Shown here: in pieces, positions 34,866 through 45,651 of the stretch | Layout of the letters: each line of letters opens with the position of its first letter | Numbering within the stretch: the stretch's first letter is position 1 | Origin: Roseburia rectibacter | GTDB taxonomy: Bacteria; Bacillota; Clostridia; Lachnospirales; Lachnospiraceae | Direction of reading: 5' to 3' | Assembly: GCF_014287515.2 (NCBI RefSeq) | Contig: NZ_CP092473.1 | Coordinates: 1,949,001 to 2,013,000, forward strand | Length of the DNA: 64,000 nt | Position numbers and translations under genes: made by a program | The notes under the pieces: model-generated | Seen by the model: only the letters and a program-made list of their open reading frames with translations | Told to the model about the DNA's origin: nothing | Database searches by the model: none

Positions 34866-37003
34866 ATGGAAAAGGAAAAAGATTTTAAAAATCCACAGTA
34901 TTACGAAAACAGAGAATTAAGCTGGTTGAAATTTGATAACCGTGTATTAAATGAAGCACGCGATAAGAGCATCCCACTCTTAGAGCGTCTGAAATTTGTC
35001 AGTATCACTTCATCGAACCTGGATGAATTTTATATGGTGCGTGTTGCTTCTTTGAAAGATATGGTACATGCTGATTATAAAAAAAGAGACATTGCAGGTA
35101 TGACAGCGAAAGAGCAGCTTGCTGCCATCAATGAAAAACAAGGGAAATGGTGGATCTGCAGTACACTACATATAACAGATCCCTGCTTCCACTGCTTAAA
35201 AAAGAACAGATCTACATCATTGATGCATTTGAGGATCTGACAGAGGAACAAAAAAGATTTGTAGACCGTTATTTTGAGGAGAATGTTTATCCGGTACTGA
35301 CACCGATGGCAGTGGATGCATCACGTCCGTTTCCGCTCATCCGCAATAAGACATTAAACATTGCTGCATTGCTTTCAAAAAAGAATACAAAAAGTGAAAA
35401 GCAGGAACTGGATTTTGCGACAGTACAGGTTCCGGGAGTACTTCCAAGACTGGTACAGATCCCTTCGGAAGAAGAAAGTGTCAGGAGCTTTATCCTGTTA
35501 GAACAGATCATTGAAAAAAATATCGACAAACTGTTTTTAAATTATGAAGTACTCTGTGCGTACCCATACCGTATCATGCGAAATGCGGATCTGACAATTG
35601 ATGAGGACGAGGCAGAGGATCTTTTAAAAGAGATCCAGAAACAGCTTAAGATGAGACAGTGGGGCGAAGTGATCCGTCTTGAAGTAGAGAGTGGAATCGA
35701 TAAACGTCTGCTGCGGTTCTTAAAGGATGAACTGAAAGTGGCAGAGGAAGATATCTTCTGTATTCAGGGACCGATCGATCTTACTTTCCTTATGAAAATG
35801 TATGGACTTTCCGGTTGTGATCATTTGCGTTACAAGCCGTATACACCGCAGAAGAATCCAAAGATCGAGCCGGGAGAAAATCTGTTTGAACTGATTAGAA
35901 ATGGAGATATTTTTTTACATCACCCATATCAGACCTTTGACCCTGTCGTTGACTTTATCCGACAGGCGGCATCTGATCCCGATGTTCTTGCGATTAAGCA
36001 GACTCTTTACCGTGTCAGTGGTAATTCACCGATTATTGCTTCTTTGGCACAGGCAGCGGAAAATGGCAAGCAGGTATCTGTTTTAGTAGAATTAAAAGCA
36101 CGTTTTGATGAAGAAAATAATATTGTCTGGGCGAAAAAATTAGAACAGGCAGGCTGTCATGTAATTTATGGACTGGTTGGTTTAAAAACCCACAGTAAGA
36201 TCGCACTGGTTGTCCGCAGGGAAGAGGATGGCATCCGCAGATATGTGCATCTTGGAACCGGTAACTATAACGATTCAACAGCAAAATTATATACGGACTG
36301 TGGAATCTTTACCTGCAATGAAGCGATTGGAGAAGATGCGACAGCGGTATTCAATATGCTTTCCGGTTATTCTGAACCACTTTCCTGGAATGAACTGTCA
36401 CTTGCACCAATCTGGCTGCGTAATAAATTCATGAAGCTGATCGGCAGGGAGACGGCACATGCAAAAAAAGGAAGACCTGCCCGTATTGTTGCCAAGATGA
36501 ATTCACTCTGCGATCCGGGAATCATAGCAGCGCTTTATGAGGCGTCGGCAGCAGGGGTAAAGATCCAGCTGATCGTGCGTGGTATCTGCTGTCTGAAAGT
36601 AGGCATCGAAGGTGTGAGTGAAAATATCGAAGTGCGTTCGATTGTTGGAAATTTCTTAGAGCACAGCAGAATTTTCTGGTTTGAGAATAACGGTGCGGAT
36701 GAAGTTTATATGGGAAGTGCAGACTGGATGCCGCGTAACTTGGACCGTCGTGTTGAAATATTGTTCCCTGTTCTGGATGATGATGCAAAAGAATCTGCAA
36801 AACATATTCTTGAAGTTGAATTATCTGACAATACAAAGGCTCATATCTTGAAATCAGATGGAAATTATGAGAAAATAGATAAAAGAGGAAAAGTTTTAGT
36901 CAATTCACAGATGCAATTCTGTGAGGAAGCCGTTGTGGCGGTCCCGAAACAGGATCATGTATACCGGGAAAGGGTGTTTGTTCCGGCAGAGCCTGCAGAA
37001 TAG
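34866..37003 (+). pseudogene. ppk1: Polyphosphate kinase 1, disrupted by a -1 frameshift
   Basis: PPK1 polymerises the gamma-phosphate of ATP into polyphosphate. The reading frame begins at 34866 ([20 protein letters not shown]) but leaves the family sequence after about residue 91 and stops at 35240. The rest continues in another frame (35147-37003), starting [15 protein letters not shown]. Joining the frames at the A5 run (35134-35138) would give about 712 residues, the normal length. Downstream parts are intact: catalytic His in KTHSKIA near 36191 and EHSRIFWF near 36662. The cause may be mutation, sequencing error or programmed slippage. Confidence 0.85.
35134..35138 (+). other. Frameshift site in ppk1 (A5 homopolymer)
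   Basis: The sequence reads ATGAAAAACAAGGGAAATGG. One more A in this run would restore a continuous frame ([10 protein letters not shown]), matching the family. The change is thus most simply a one-base deletion in the A run. Confidence 0.75.
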
Positions 37004-37056
37004 CGGAAGTGGTGGAGTGTGAAATGGTTTTTCACATATAAGAAGGGGAGAGGTAT

Positions 37057-37869
37057 ATGAATCACAAAATTTTATGTGTGGATCTGGATGCAACATTACT
37101 GTGCGATGATAAAAGTATCTCACAGAAGAACCGTGATGCAATTCACAAAATGTTAGAGGCAGGACATTACATAGCACTTGCAACCGGAAGACCGGTTGAA
37201 ACGGCAAGAGAAGTCGCAAGAAATCTGGGGTTAAATACACCTGGGTGTTATATGATCGCATTCAATGGTGCGGTGCTTTATGACTGTGCGGCAGACCGCG
37301 TATTGTTGCAGCGTTCACTTCCGATTGAGGTTGTGCAGGAGCTTTTTGATAAGGCAAAACGTGCCGGTTTATATGTGCAGACCTATAACAGTACGGATCT
37401 TATCACTACAAAACATACCAAAGAGCTGGATTATTATGTGAAACAGGCACATATTTCCTATAAGATATCACCGAATATTCTGGATGCTTTAGAGGAAGAA
37501 CCACAGAAGGTTATGCTGATCTCACTGGATCAGAGAGACAAGTTAGAACGTTTCCAGAAAAGGAATTTGAAATGGGAACAGGGAAAATGTAACAGTTTCT
37601 TCTCAAGCAGCCAGTATCTTGAATATAGTCCTAAGAATACAAGCAAGGCGACCGGTATTTTAGAACTGACAAAGATTTTAAACATGCCGATGGATACGAC
37701 CATCGCAGTCGGAGATGAAGATAGTGATGTTCCGATGATAAAAACTGCATACGTAGGGGTTGCAGTGAAAAATGCCACCGAAAAAGCAAAAGCAGCAGCG
37801 GATTACGTCACGGTAAATGACAATAATCATGATGCCATTGCTGAGGTGATTGAAAAATTTGTACTATGA
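37057..37869 (+). CDS. Cof-type HAD-superfamily hydrolase
   Basis: A 270-residue phosphatase of the Cof/HAD-IIB type, probably acting on sugar phosphates or flavin/nucleotide phosphates. HAD motif I is VDLDATLL (nucleophile Asp first), motif II ALATGRP, and motif IV AVGDEDSDVPMI. A cap domain lies between about 85 and 190. It lies 53 bases after ppk1 with an AAGGGGAG site. The substrate cannot be read from sequence. Confidence 0.88.
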   Translation: MNHKILCVDLDATLLCDDKSISQKNRDAIHKMLEAGHYIALATGRPVETAREVARNLGLNTPGCYMIAFNGAVLYDCAADRVLLQRSLPIEVVQELFDKAKRAGLYVQTYNSTDLITTKHTKELDYYVKQAHISYKISPNILDALEEEPQKVMLISLDQRDKLERFQKRNLKWEQGKCNSFFSSSQYLEYSPKNTSKATGILELTKILNMPMDTTIAVGDEDSDVPMIKTAYVGVAVKNATEKAKAAADYVTVNDNNHDAIAEVIEKFVL

Positions 37870-37910
37870 TCCACCGAACCTGTTTCCCCGTAAAATATAT
37901 GGGATATGGA

Positions 37911-38780
37911 CTATTTTCCGGCATGTATTTTGATTGCTTCTAATACAGAATAAGGGATATAAAGCTGTCCGCGTCCGATGCCAAGTTTTATGGCAGGTTT
38001 GTTTTCCCCATGAAAATCCGAGCCGCCGCTGATGAGCAGATTATTTTCTTTTGCAATACGTTTGACAAGCTGTTCTTCTCCAGTGGTATAGGTAGAGTAG
38101 ATTGCCTCAATGCCGTCAAGTCCTGCCGCCTTTAAGTCGTCGATCAGAAGCTGTAATTGTTCTACCCCCAGATGATAAAGCAGCGGATGCGCAAGGATGG
38201 CGACACCACCGGTTCTTTTTATAAGTGAGACGGCTTCCATTGGAGATACTTTAAAACGTCCGACATAGCAGCGGCAGCCATCACCGATGTATTTGTCAAA
38301 TGCTTCGGAAACGGATTTAATCCATCCGTGTTCATAAAGGAAACGTGCGATGTTTGCGCGTGTAATGACACTATCCGGATTTTCTGCCAGGAGGGCTTCC
38401 ATAGTAATTGGAAATCCTTCTTTTTGCAGGGCAAGGATCATTTTTTCGTTCCGTTTATCACGGCAGTCACGGAAGTCTGCAGTCATTTTTAAGAGTTCCG
38501 GGTCATCCGGGTTAATGTAGAGACCGACGATGTGGATTTCCTTTTCCTGTTTTTTTCCCGGAAGCGTGTAAGCAGTGGAAAGTTCAATGCCCGGGATCAG
38601 CTCAATACCGGCTTCCTTTGCGGCATCCATAGCTTTTTTGATACCGGTGGCAGTATCATGGTCCGTCAGAGCGATAGCGGAAAGACCGGCTTTTTTTGCT
38701 TCGGCGATCACCTCAGTGGGTGTAAATGTTCCATCTGATTCCGTGGAATGTACATGCAGGTCAACAATTCTATTATCCAT
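37911..38780 (-). CDS. PHP-domain phosphoesterase (YciV/TrpH-type)
   Basis: A 289-residue metal-dependent phosphoesterase. Metal ligands are visible in DLHVHSTESDGTFTP, ALTDHDTATG, LIPGIELST, ILAHPLLYH and GGSDFHGENKP. Members act as nucleoside 3',5'-bisphosphate phosphatases or RNA 5'-end exonucleases. Convergent with the Cof phosphatase and divergent from the second cheW. The ribosome site is AAAGGAC. Confidence 0.85.
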   Translation of the reverse strand: MDNRIVDLHVHSTESDGTFTPTEVIAEAKKAGLSAIALTDHDTATGIKKAMDAAKEAGIELIPGIELSTAYTLPGKKQEKEIHIVGLYINPDDPELLKMTADFRDCRDKRNEKMILALQKEGFPITMEALLAENPDSVITRANIARFLYEHGWIKSVSEAFDKYIGDGCRCYVGRFKVSPMEAVSLIKRTGGVAILAHPLLYHLGVEQLQLLIDDLKAAGLDGIEAIYSTYTTGEEQLVKRIAKENNLLISGGSDFHGENKPAIKLGIGRGQLYIPYSVLEAIKIHAGK

Positions 38781-38930
38781 AGTCTGTAAGTCCTTTCATA
38801 TCTGTATTTTATAACAACAGAGCTGTTATGGTAGAGTAAAGTCTGTTATTATATGAAAACGGTTAAGCAATTTCATCGTAGCATGAATGGAATATATTTG
38901 TCAAAAAGTTAAAAAATATAAAAAAAATGG

Positions 38931-38958
38931 TTTACATATTTTACCAGAATGGTACAAT
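38931..38958 (+). promoter_or_regulatory. Promoter of the second cheW / chemoreceptor pair
   Basis: TTTACA (38931-38936), a 16-base spacer and TACAAT (38953-38958), 50 bases before the cheW start. It fits sigma-A; no sigma-28 consensus was seen. The region 38781-38930 is AT-rich and shows no gene. Confidence 0.6.
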
Positions 38959-39007
38959 AGTCGCAGGATGGTTTTTAGGCAAAAAATACAGCAAAGAAGG
39001 TGAAAAA

Positions 39008-39451
39008 ATGCAATTACTGACGTTTATGCTCAATAATGTCCGTTTTGGAATACCGGTGGATGATGTCGAGTCGATTGAAACCAGAATGAGTGTGGTAGGT
39101 GTTCCAAATGCACCTGCGCATATCGAAGGAATCGTGAATCTGCATGGTGATATCGTTCCGATATGTAATCTTGCTGACTATTTCGGATATCCAAAACAGG
39201 ATATAAAAAATGTTATTGTGGCAAGTATGAATGGCATGAAGATTGGTCTTGAAGTAGAGAGTGTCCGTGAGATCATTGATGTAAATGAAAAACAGGTGAT
39301 TCCGATGCCGACGATCATGAATGCCAATCAGAGCTGCTTTAATGATGTGGCATCCTATGATAAGCAGCTGATCGTGATGTTTGAGGTGTCAAAACTGATG
39401 CCACAGTCCGAGCAGCAGGGGATAAAGCAGCTTATCGATGACAATACCTGA
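39008..39451 (+). CDS. Second CheW-domain coupling protein
   Basis: A 147-residue single CheW domain ([50 protein letters not shown]). The start at 39008 follows GAAGGTG; a longer frame from 38927 overlaps the promoter. It is adjacent to a chemoreceptor gene and away from the main chemotaxis operon, suggesting a dedicated or alternative coupling protein. Confidence 0.9.
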   Translation: MQLLTFMLNNVRFGIPVDDVESIETRMSVVGVPNAPAHIEGIVNLHGDIVPICNLADYFGYPKQDIKNVIVASMNGMKIGLEVESVREIIDVNEKQVIPMPTIMNANQSCFNDVASYDKQLIVMFEVSKLMPQSEQQGIKQLIDDNT

Positions 39452-39492
39452 CAGACATAGTAAATAAAGTGCACAAACAGGAGGAAAAGGTT

Positions 39493-41193
39493 ATGTATAA
39501 GAATCTAAAAATTCAGGAACGGCTGAAAAAATGTTTCACAGTCGTTGCACTGCTTGCATCCATTGCAGGTGTTATTGGAGCAATTATGATGCTTATTATA
39601 TCTGCGCAGTATAAACATGCGCTTACTAATTATGGTTTTTCACAGGGTGATATCGGAAAGGCAATGATCGTTTTTGCAGATGCGAGATCGGCAGCGCGCG
39701 GTGTGATTGGTTACAATGATGCTGATATGATCGCAACCATGAAACAGATACATGATGAAAAGAAACAGAAGTTTGATGATTACTGGGCTATAGTTGCGAA
39801 CACCTGTGTGACAGGCACTGAGAAAGATCTCTATGAGCAGGTGAACACACTTGTTCAGCAGTACTGGGATGCAGAAGCCCAAGCGATGGAGATCGGCGCT
39901 TCCACGGACAATGAAGACAGCATCAAAGCCCAGCAAATGATGAACGATACCGTAGATCCATTGTATGAGCAGGTTTACAGCCTTACAGCTGACTTGCTGA
40001 ATGCAAACGTAAACGAGGGAAACTCCCTTGAGGCAAAGCTTTCTGCCATGAGTATTATTTTCCTTATTATGATTGTTGCAATGATTGTATTTGCATTTGC
40101 ACAGGCAATGAGAATGGGAAGTTCCATTGCAAAGGGTATCGCAGTACCACTTGGTGAGTTGAGTGACAGATTTACAACATTTGCAAAAGGTAACCTTACC
40201 GATCCGTTCCCGGTAGTAGATACCCAGGATGAGGTTGCAGATATGATCAATACAGCGAATGAGATGAAAGAAACATTAAAGCTTGTTATTGCTGACTGTG
40301 GCAAACATCTTGCAGATATGGCAAGTGGTAACTTCGATATCAGAACAGACTGTCCGGAAGTATATCAGGGTGAATTTGAGAAGCTGCTTCTCGCTATGCG
40401 TGATATGAAGAATCAGATGATCGTAACATTACGTTCTATTGAAGATGCGTCCAGTCAGGTATCCGCAGGATCTACAAACCTTGCAGAGGCATCCCAGAGT
40501 CTTGCAGAGGGTGCTACTGAGCAGGCAGGTGCAGTAGAAGAGTTACAGGCTACGATCACAAGCATCACAGAGAATATTGAAAAATCTGCAGATCAGGCAC
40601 ATGAGTCCTATGTACAGGCAAAACAGTATGCAGACGAAGCTGACAACAGCCGTGTGCAGATGACAGCAATGGTAGATGCAATGACACGCATCAACGAGAC
40701 ATCCAAAAATATCGAGAATATCATTTCTGAGATTGAGGATATCGCATCCCAGACAAACCTGCTTTCCTTAAATGCTTCCATTGAGGCGGCAAGAGCAGGA
40801 GAGGCAGGAAGAGGATTTGCGGTTGTTGCTGACCAGATCCGTCAGTTAGCAGAGCAGAGTACAAAATCTGCAGTAGATACCAGAAAACTGATTGAAGGAT
40901 CCTTAGAGGAGATCGCAGAAGGAAACAAGGCGGCAGACAAAGCTGCAGCATCCATTGAAACAGTTGTAGAAGGAATCGGCAAAATTGCCGAGTCTGCCAG
41001 AAATGTCAGACAGGTATCCAGAGATCAGGCAACTGCCATGGAACAGGCAGAGCAGGGTGTCAACCAGATTTCGGAGGTTGTTCAGGCAAACTCCGCAACC
41101 GCACAGGAGTCCTCTGCTACCAGCGAGGAGCTTTCTGCTCAGGCAGTATCCTTAGATGAACTGATTAGTAAATATGTTCTTCCACAGGAATAA
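39493..41193 (+). CDS. Methyl-accepting chemotaxis protein
   Basis: A 566-residue transmembrane chemoreceptor. The start at 39493 ([13 protein letters not shown]) follows AGGAGG. Features: membrane segment 1 (about 15-38), a helical extracellular domain of about 140 residues of four-helix-bundle type, membrane segment 2 (about 184-207), HAMP and a second HAMP-like unit (about 210-310), and the cytoplasmic signalling coil with the tip [38 protein letters not shown]. No C-terminal CheR-binding pentapeptide (ends KYVLPQE). The ligand is unknown. Confidence 0.94.
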   Translation: MYKNLKIQERLKKCFTVVALLASIAGVIGAIMMLIISAQYKHALTNYGFSQGDIGKAMIVFADARSAARGVIGYNDADMIATMKQIHDEKKQKFDDYWAIVANTCVTGTEKDLYEQVNTLVQQYWDAEAQAMEIGASTDNEDSIKAQQMMNDTVDPLYEQVYSLTADLLNANVNEGNSLEAKLSAMSIIFLIMIVAMIVFAFAQAMRMGSSIAKGIAVPLGELSDRFTTFAKGNLTDPFPVVDTQDEVADMINTANEMKETLKLVIADCGKHLADMASGNFDIRTDCPEVYQGEFEKLLLAMRDMKNQMIVTLRSIEDASSQVSAGSTNLAEASQSLAEGATEQAGAVEELQATITSITENIEKSADQAHESYVQAKQYADEADNSRVQMTAMVDAMTRINETSKNIENIISEIEDIASQTNLLSLNASIEAARAGEAGRGFAVVADQIRQLAEQSTKSAVDTRKLIEGSLEEIAEGNKAADKAAASIETVVEGIGKIAESARNVRQVSRDQATAMEQAEQGVNQISEVVQANSATAQESSATSEELSAQAVSLDELISKYVLPQE

Positions 41194-41208
41194 TTAATAA
41201 GAAAACAC

Positions 41209-41237
41209 TTGACAGAGATATTTTGAAGTGGTATAGT
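41209..41237 (+). promoter_or_regulatory. Promoter of infC-rpmI-rplT
   Basis: TTGACA (41209-41214), a 17-base spacer and TATAGT (41232-41237). Strong housekeeping promoter starting an about 200-base leader. Confidence 0.8.
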
Positions 41238-41243
41238 TAAATA

Positions 41244-41444
41244 GTTGTTGAAAACAAAGTAGAGTATCCACTCTCACCGGAGCACCAGCATTCGTGTGAC
41301 TCATGGTTTTATATTCAAGGCATCGGGAATATTCCTGTTGTTTGAAGTACCGCACCTTGCGAGTATTGAGTATTAAAAGTGGATAGTCTGCCTATCCACT
41401 TTTTTTGATGCAAGTAAAGAATAATATTTTGGAGGTGCAATACC
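41244..41444 (+). ncRNA. L20-type leader of infC-rpmI-rplT with attenuator
   Basis: A 200-base leader precedes infC. A classical terminator (GTGGATAG, five-base loop, CTATCCAC, then T7; 41375-41407) lies 38 bases before the start codon. An earlier GTATCCACT (41264-41272) can pair with the terminator's left arm, giving an antiterminator. This matches the known Firmicutes L20 leader, where free L20 stabilises termination. Identification rests on position, terminator and competing pairing. Confidence 0.7.
41375..41407 (+). terminator. Attenuator terminator in the infC leader
   Basis: A 12-bp stem (AAAAGTGGATAG with CTATCCACTTTT) with loop TCTGC and a run of seven T. It lies upstream of infC, so it must be conditional. 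Confidence 0.85.
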
Positions 41445-41954
41445 ATTAGCGAGTTAATGATTAATGAACAGATCAGAGACAGAGAAGTTCGTCTGATCGG
41501 AGAAAACGGAGAACAGCTTGGCATTATGTCAGCAAGAGAAGCAATGAAGCTGGCTGAGGAAGCAGAGCTTGATTTGGTCAAGATTGCTCCGACCGCAAAG
41601 CCGCCGGTATGTAAGATTATCGATTACGGTAAATATCGTTATGAGATGGCTAGAAAAGAGAAAGAAGCCAGAAAAAAACAGAAAGTGGTCGAGTTAAAAG
41701 AGATTCGTCTGTCACCGAATATTGATTCAAATGATTTGAACACCAAAATGAATGCTGCAAAAAAATTCTTGAGCAAAGGTGATAAAGTAAAGATTACTTT
41801 AAGATTCCGCGGACGTGAGATGGCACATATGAATGCCAGCAAACACATTCTGGATGATTTTGCTGAGAGTCTTGCAGAGGTTGCAGTAGTGGAAAAAGCA
41901 CCAAAGGTTGAAGGCAGAAGCATCAGCATGGTGTTGGCAGAAAAAAAATCATAA
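41445..41954 (+). CDS. infC: Translation initiation factor IF-3 (AUU start)
   Basis: IF-3 prevents subunit joining and checks the start codon. The start is the rare ATT at 41445: GGAGG at 41431-41435 is nine bases away, whereas the first ATG (41457) is 21 bases from it. ATT gives the family's N-terminus ([20 protein letters not shown]) and 169 residues. An AUU start is the classical basis of IF-3 autoregulation. The C-terminal domain is intact ([17 protein letters not shown]). Confidence 0.95.
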   Translation: MSELMINEQIRDREVRLIGENGEQLGIMSAREAMKLAEEAELDLVKIAPTAKPPVCKIIDYGKYRYEMARKEKEARKKQKVVELKEIRLSPNIDSNDLNTKMNAAKKFLSKGDKVKITLRFRGREMAHMNASKHILDDFAESLAEVAVVEKAPKVEGRSISMVLAEKKS

Positions 41955-41973
41955 TTTTAAGGAGGAATATATC

Positions 41974-42171
41974 ATGCCAAAAATGAAAACAAGCAGAGCA
42001 GCTGCAAAACGTTTCAAAGTAACAGGAACAGGAAAATTAAAGAGAAATAAAGCTTACAAGAGACATATCTTAACAAAGAAAACAACAAAGAATAAGAGAA
42101 ATCTTAGAAAACCGGCTATCGTAGATGCTACAAACGTTAAGAATATGAAGAAGATTTTACCATACATGTAA
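41974..42171 (+). CDS. rpmI: 50S ribosomal protein L35
   Basis: A 65-residue basic protein ([37 protein letters not shown]) of the large subunit. The start at 41974 follows AAGGAGGA; the open frame extends further upstream inside infC but is not used. The infC-rpmI-rplT order is standard. Confidence 0.97.
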   Translation: MPKMKTSRAAAKRFKVTGTGKLKRNKAYKRHILTKKTTKNKRNLRKPAIVDATNVKNMKKILPYM

Positions 42172-42196
42172 GAAAGTTGTTAAGGAGGAATAGATC

Positions 42197-42553
42197 ATGG
42201 CAAGAGTTAAAGGCGGTTTAGGCGCTAAAAAAAGACATAATAGAACATTAAAATTAGCAAAAGGTTACAGAGGAGCTCGTTCTAAACAGTACCGTGTTGC
42301 AAAACAGTCTGTTATGAGAGCCTTAACAAGTTCTTATGCAGGTAGAAAAGAAAGAAAGAGACAGTTCCGTCAGTTATGGATCGCTCGTATCAACGCAGCA
42401 GCAAGAATGAACGGAATCTCTTACAGCCAGATGATGCACGGCTTAAAAGTAGCTGGTGTTGATATCAACCGTAAAATGTTAGCAGAGATGGCTGTAAATG
42501 ATGCAGCAGGATTTGCAGCATTAGCAGAAATTGCTAAGAAAGCAGTTGCTTAA
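42197..42553 (+). CDS. rplT: 50S ribosomal protein L20
   Basis: A 118-residue basic protein ([40 protein letters not shown]) that binds 23S rRNA early in assembly and is the expected regulator of the leader at 41244. Preceded by AAGGAGGA. Confidence 0.98.
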   Translation: MARVKGGLGAKKRHNRTLKLAKGYRGARSKQYRVAKQSVMRALTSSYAGRKERKRQFRQLWIARINAAARMNGISYSQMMHGLKVAGVDINRKMLAEMAVNDAAGFAALAEIAKKAVA

Positions 42554-42592
42554 TTATAGGACAAGACTTAAGAGAACTTATTCCGGTGGGAC

Positions 42593-42616
42593 AACCTGCC
42601 GGGGTAGGTTCTTTTT
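42593..42616 (+). terminator. Terminator after rplT
   Basis: AACCT (42593-42597) pairs with AGGTT (42606-42610), followed by CTTTTTC; further pairing of upstream AGAGAAC with GTTCTTT is possible. Short stem, moderate confidence. Confidence 0.5.
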
Positions 42617-42643
42617 CTATGGAAGACAAAGTGGAGGTTTTTC

Positions 42644-43381
42644 ATGCAGATAAACGGATATTTATATGACACCCATGTACACACGTCAGAGGGTAGTGCA
42701 TGCGGACAGAATACAGGGGCAGAGATGGCGGGAGCGTATCAGAAAGCGGGATATGCCGGCATCGTTGTAACAGACCATTTCTTCTATGGAAATACGGCAG
42801 CAGACCGGAGTCTTCCGTGGAAAGACTGGGTGGAACAATTCTGCAAGGGATATGAACATGCAAAAGAAGAAGGCGATAAGATTGGATTGCAGGTATTCTT
42901 TGGATGGGAGTCAGGATATCAGGGAACAGAATTTTTAATATATGGGTTAAGTAAGGAATGGCTGTTAGAACATCCCGAGATCAAGGATGCAGATGTAAAA
43001 GAGCAATATGAACTGGTGCATGCCGGTGGAGGCATTGTCAGTCAGGCTCATCCGTTCCGTGAGGAGGACTATATTCCGGAAATCCGTCTTTTCCCAGACT
43101 GTGTGGATGCGGTAGAGGGAATCAATGCCACACATGAGAGTCCGGCAAGCACGGCGCATAAAAACATTTTATATAATGAGAAAGCCATTGCCTATGCAAG
43201 AAAACATGAACTTCCTATTACGGCAGGCTCTGACCAGCACACCACAAAGATGATTGGTGGTGGTATGCTGTTTGACAGAAGACTTGCTGATGAAAAAGAT
43301 TTTTGTAAGGCGGTGCTTGCGGGAGAAGCAAAAGCATACTGGAATGGCAGTGAGTTCTATGCGAAAACCAGTGATATGTAA
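42644..43381 (+). CDS. PHP-domain protein
   Basis: A 245-residue protein with PHP metal ligands (DTHVHTSEGSACGQN; VVTDHFFYG; FFGWESGYQG; VSQAHPFRE; TAGSDQHTTK). It has no polymerase domain and differs from the PHP protein at 37911. Probably a metal-dependent phosphoesterase; the substrate is unknown. The start follows GTGGAGG and it lies 90 bases after rplT. Confidence 0.82.
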   Translation: MQINGYLYDTHVHTSEGSACGQNTGAEMAGAYQKAGYAGIVVTDHFFYGNTAADRSLPWKDWVEQFCKGYEHAKEEGDKIGLQVFFGWESGYQGTEFLIYGLSKEWLLEHPEIKDADVKEQYELVHAGGGIVSQAHPFREEDYIPEIRLFPDCVDAVEGINATHESPASTAHKNILYNEKAIAYARKHELPITAGSDQHTTKMIGGGMLFDRRLADEKDFCKAVLAGEAKAYWNGSEFYAKTSDM

Positions 43382-43423
43382 AAACGATATTGAAAAAGGA
43401 AATCATGTATGTTAAATGCGGTA

Positions 43424-44263
43424 TTATGACTGGGGAGTACGCGAATGTGCCCGGTATTCTTTTGGGGACATTTGCTTTTGCTTGTGAAATGTTTTGGAAA
43501 AATATAAGCTGTTGTCAAAACCAAGTGAGTTCGCAATTGCAGTGATGGACAGATTGGAGTGTTCTAAAAGATAACATGCCTGTTTCATGCGAAAATCCGT
43601 CAGATATTCCTTTGGTGACTGACCGAGCACTGACTCAAAAGAGCGGAACAGGTGGCTGCGGCTGACCCCGACATAGTCTGCAATATCTTCCACGGTAATT
43701 GCATAAGAATAATTGGAAGAGATATATTCGATGCCTTTTTGCACATAACTGTTGGCAGAAATTTGTTCTGTTGTGTGGGAGGCGTCGTGTAAAAACATGG
43801 CGAGCATTGTATAGAGCCGTCCGGTCATTTCCACGGCATGCTGAAATTCGTTGCCTCTTGCATCATATATATGAAGTATCTGTCGGTGAATGTCATCTCC
43901 GTGAGGTGTAGAGCGGATAATCGGTTTTTCAGGCGAAAAATCAGTTGCTTTTAAGATCATGGAAGCGTCACTGCCTGTAAAACCTACCCATGCATATTCC
44001 CACGGATCCGCTTCGGCAGCGTAATAAACAACCTCTGTGTTTGGATAGACTAAAAATGAGTCTCCCGCCTGTAATTCATAAGTGCGTTTTCCAATCTTAT
44101 AGAATCCCTTTCCTGAAATAATATAATGGATCAGATAATGATCCCGGATTCCCGGTCCCCACTGATACAGGGAATCACATCGTTGAAATCCTACATTGTA
44201 CACAGAAAGAGAAACCAGTTCCTTTTCCGTTACTTTGTAGGAATTTTTATGTTTTTCATACAT
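43424..44263 (-). CDS. AraC-family transcriptional regulator
   Basis: A 279-residue regulator with an N-terminal AraC-type sugar-binding cupin (DHYLIHYIISGKGFYKIG; AGDSFLVYPNTEVVYYA; WEYAWVGFTG) and a C-terminal double helix-turn-helix (ITVEDIADYVGVSRSHLFRS; SITAIANSLGFDNSLYFSKT). The WVGFTG segment is typical of regulators of alpha-galactoside or related sugar genes. It is divergent from galE, so galactose metabolism is a reasonable but unproven target. Confidence 0.88.
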   Translation of the reverse strand: MYEKHKNSYKVTEKELVSLSVYNVGFQRCDSLYQWGPGIRDHYLIHYIISGKGFYKIGKRTYELQAGDSFLVYPNTEVVYYAAEADPWEYAWVGFTGSDASMILKATDFSPEKPIIRSTPHGDDIHRQILHIYDARGNEFQHAVEMTGRLYTMLAMFLHDASHTTEQISANSYVQKGIEYISSNYSYAITVEDIADYVGVSRSHLFRSFESVLGQSPKEYLTDFRMKQACYLLEHSNLSITAIANSLGFDNSLYFSKTFHKQKQMSPKEYRAHSRTPQS

Positions 44264-44464
44264 AGAAATCCTCCATTATTTACTGGTAATTAACTGCCAG
44301 TGTATTTTATAAATATAAGTATACTGGCTGCCATACTAATATGCAACATTTTTACATATTATTTGTACATTTTTGGCTATACATTTTCATCAGAATGGGG
44401 TAAGATGTACCCATAACGTTGAAGGTAAATAAAAAGACTTGTTATGGAAAGGTGGAAGAAAACT

Positions 44465-45481
44465 ATGGCAATTTTAGTTACCGGCGGTGCCGGATTTATT
44501 GGAAGTCACACATGTGTAGAATTATTAAATGCAGGTTATGAGGTTGTTGTTCTTGACAATCTGGTAAATGCATCTGAGAAATCATTAGAGCGTGTAAAAG
44601 CAATCACAGGAAAAGATGTAACTTTCTATAAAGGAGATATTTTAGACCGTGAGATCTTAAATGAGATCTTTAAGAAAGAGAAAATTGACAGCTGCATTCA
44701 TTTTGCAGGATTAAAGGCTGTTGGTGAGTCTGTACAGAAACCTTGGGAATATTACAACAACAATATTTCAGGAACATTAACTCTGGTAGATGTAATGCGC
44801 CAGCATAACTGCAAGAACATTATTTTCTCATCTTCAGCAACGGTATATGGTGATCCGGCTGAAATCCCGATCACAGAGAACTGCCCGAAAGGTCAGTGTA
44901 CCAATCCTTATGGCTGGACAAAATCCATGTTAGAGCAGGTACTGATGGATATCCAGAAAGCTGATCCGGAGTGGAATGTTATTTTACTTCGTTACTTTAA
45001 CCCGATCGGTGCCCATAAGAGCGGAACAATGGGAGAAAACCCGAATGGTATCCCGAACAATCTGATGCCGTATATCACACAGGTGGCAGTTGGAAAATTA
45101 AAAGAACTTGGTGTATTTGGCAATGATTATGATACACCGGATGGAACTGGTGTCAGAGATTATATTCATGTCGTTGATCTTGCACTTGGTCATGTAAAGG
45201 CATTGAAGAAGATTGATGAGAACTGTGGTCTTGCAATCTATAACCTTGGAACTGGTCATGGTTACAGCGTACTTGATATTGTGAAAAACTTCGAAGCTGC
45301 AACCGGCGTAAAGATTCCATACGCAATCAAACCAAGACGTGCAGGAGATATCGCAACATGCTATTGTGATCCTTCAAAAGCGGAGCGTGAGCTTGGCTGG
45401 AAGGCACAGTATGGTATCAAGGAAATGTGTGAAGATTCCTGGAGATGGCAGAAGAATAATCCGAATGGATATGACGAATAA
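44465..45481 (+). CDS. galE: UDP-glucose 4-epimerase
   Basis: Interconverts UDP-glucose and UDP-galactose. The start at 44465 ([16 protein letters not shown]) follows AAAGGTGG. The 338-residue SDR protein has the NAD-binding GGAGFIG loop, catalytic Ser region (SSSATVYGD) and Tyr-x3-Lys (YGWTK). Length is standard. Divergent from an AraC regulator and followed by a terminator, so it is a single-gene unit. Confidence 0.96.
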   Translation: MAILVTGGAGFIGSHTCVELLNAGYEVVVLDNLVNASEKSLERVKAITGKDVTFYKGDILDREILNEIFKKEKIDSCIHFAGLKAVGESVQKPWEYYNNNISGTLTLVDVMRQHNCKNIIFSSSATVYGDPAEIPITENCPKGQCTNPYGWTKSMLEQVLMDIQKADPEWNVILLRYFNPIGAHKSGTMGENPNGIPNNLMPYITQVAVGKLKELGVFGNDYDTPDGTGVRDYIHVVDLALGHVKALKKIDENCGLAIYNLGTGHGYSVLDIVKNFEAATGVKIPYAIKPRRAGDIATCYCDPSKAERELGWKAQYGIKEMCEDSWRWQKNNPNGYDE

Positions 45482-45512
45482 TCTGTAAGACAGACTATAT
45501 AACAGAAGATGG

Positions 45513-45558
45513 AAAATACCCTGTAATGCCAATGCGGCAGAGCAGGGTATTTTTCTTT
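45513..45558 (+). terminator. Terminator after galE
   Basis: AAAATACCCTG (45513-45523) pairs with CAGGGTATTTT (45543-45553); the T-run TTTTTCTTT follows. The loop holds a small TGCC/GGCA stem. Confidence 0.85.
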
Positions 45559-45651
45559 ATAAATAATAATATGGTTGTCATTGACATGATATATATTAAA
45601 TGCTACTATAATACATAGTAATAAAAACTATATATAATAGAGAGGGATATT

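Noticed and set aside
44264..44464. Operator sites between the AraC regulator and galE
   Set aside because: Short ACTGG/CCAGT and AGTAT/ATACT repeats are visible but too weak to assign.
45581..45612. Promoter for the FabK/nitronate-monooxygenase gene (TTGACA ... TATAAT)
   Set aside because: The two hexamers are good but the spacer is 20 bases, too long for a confident call.
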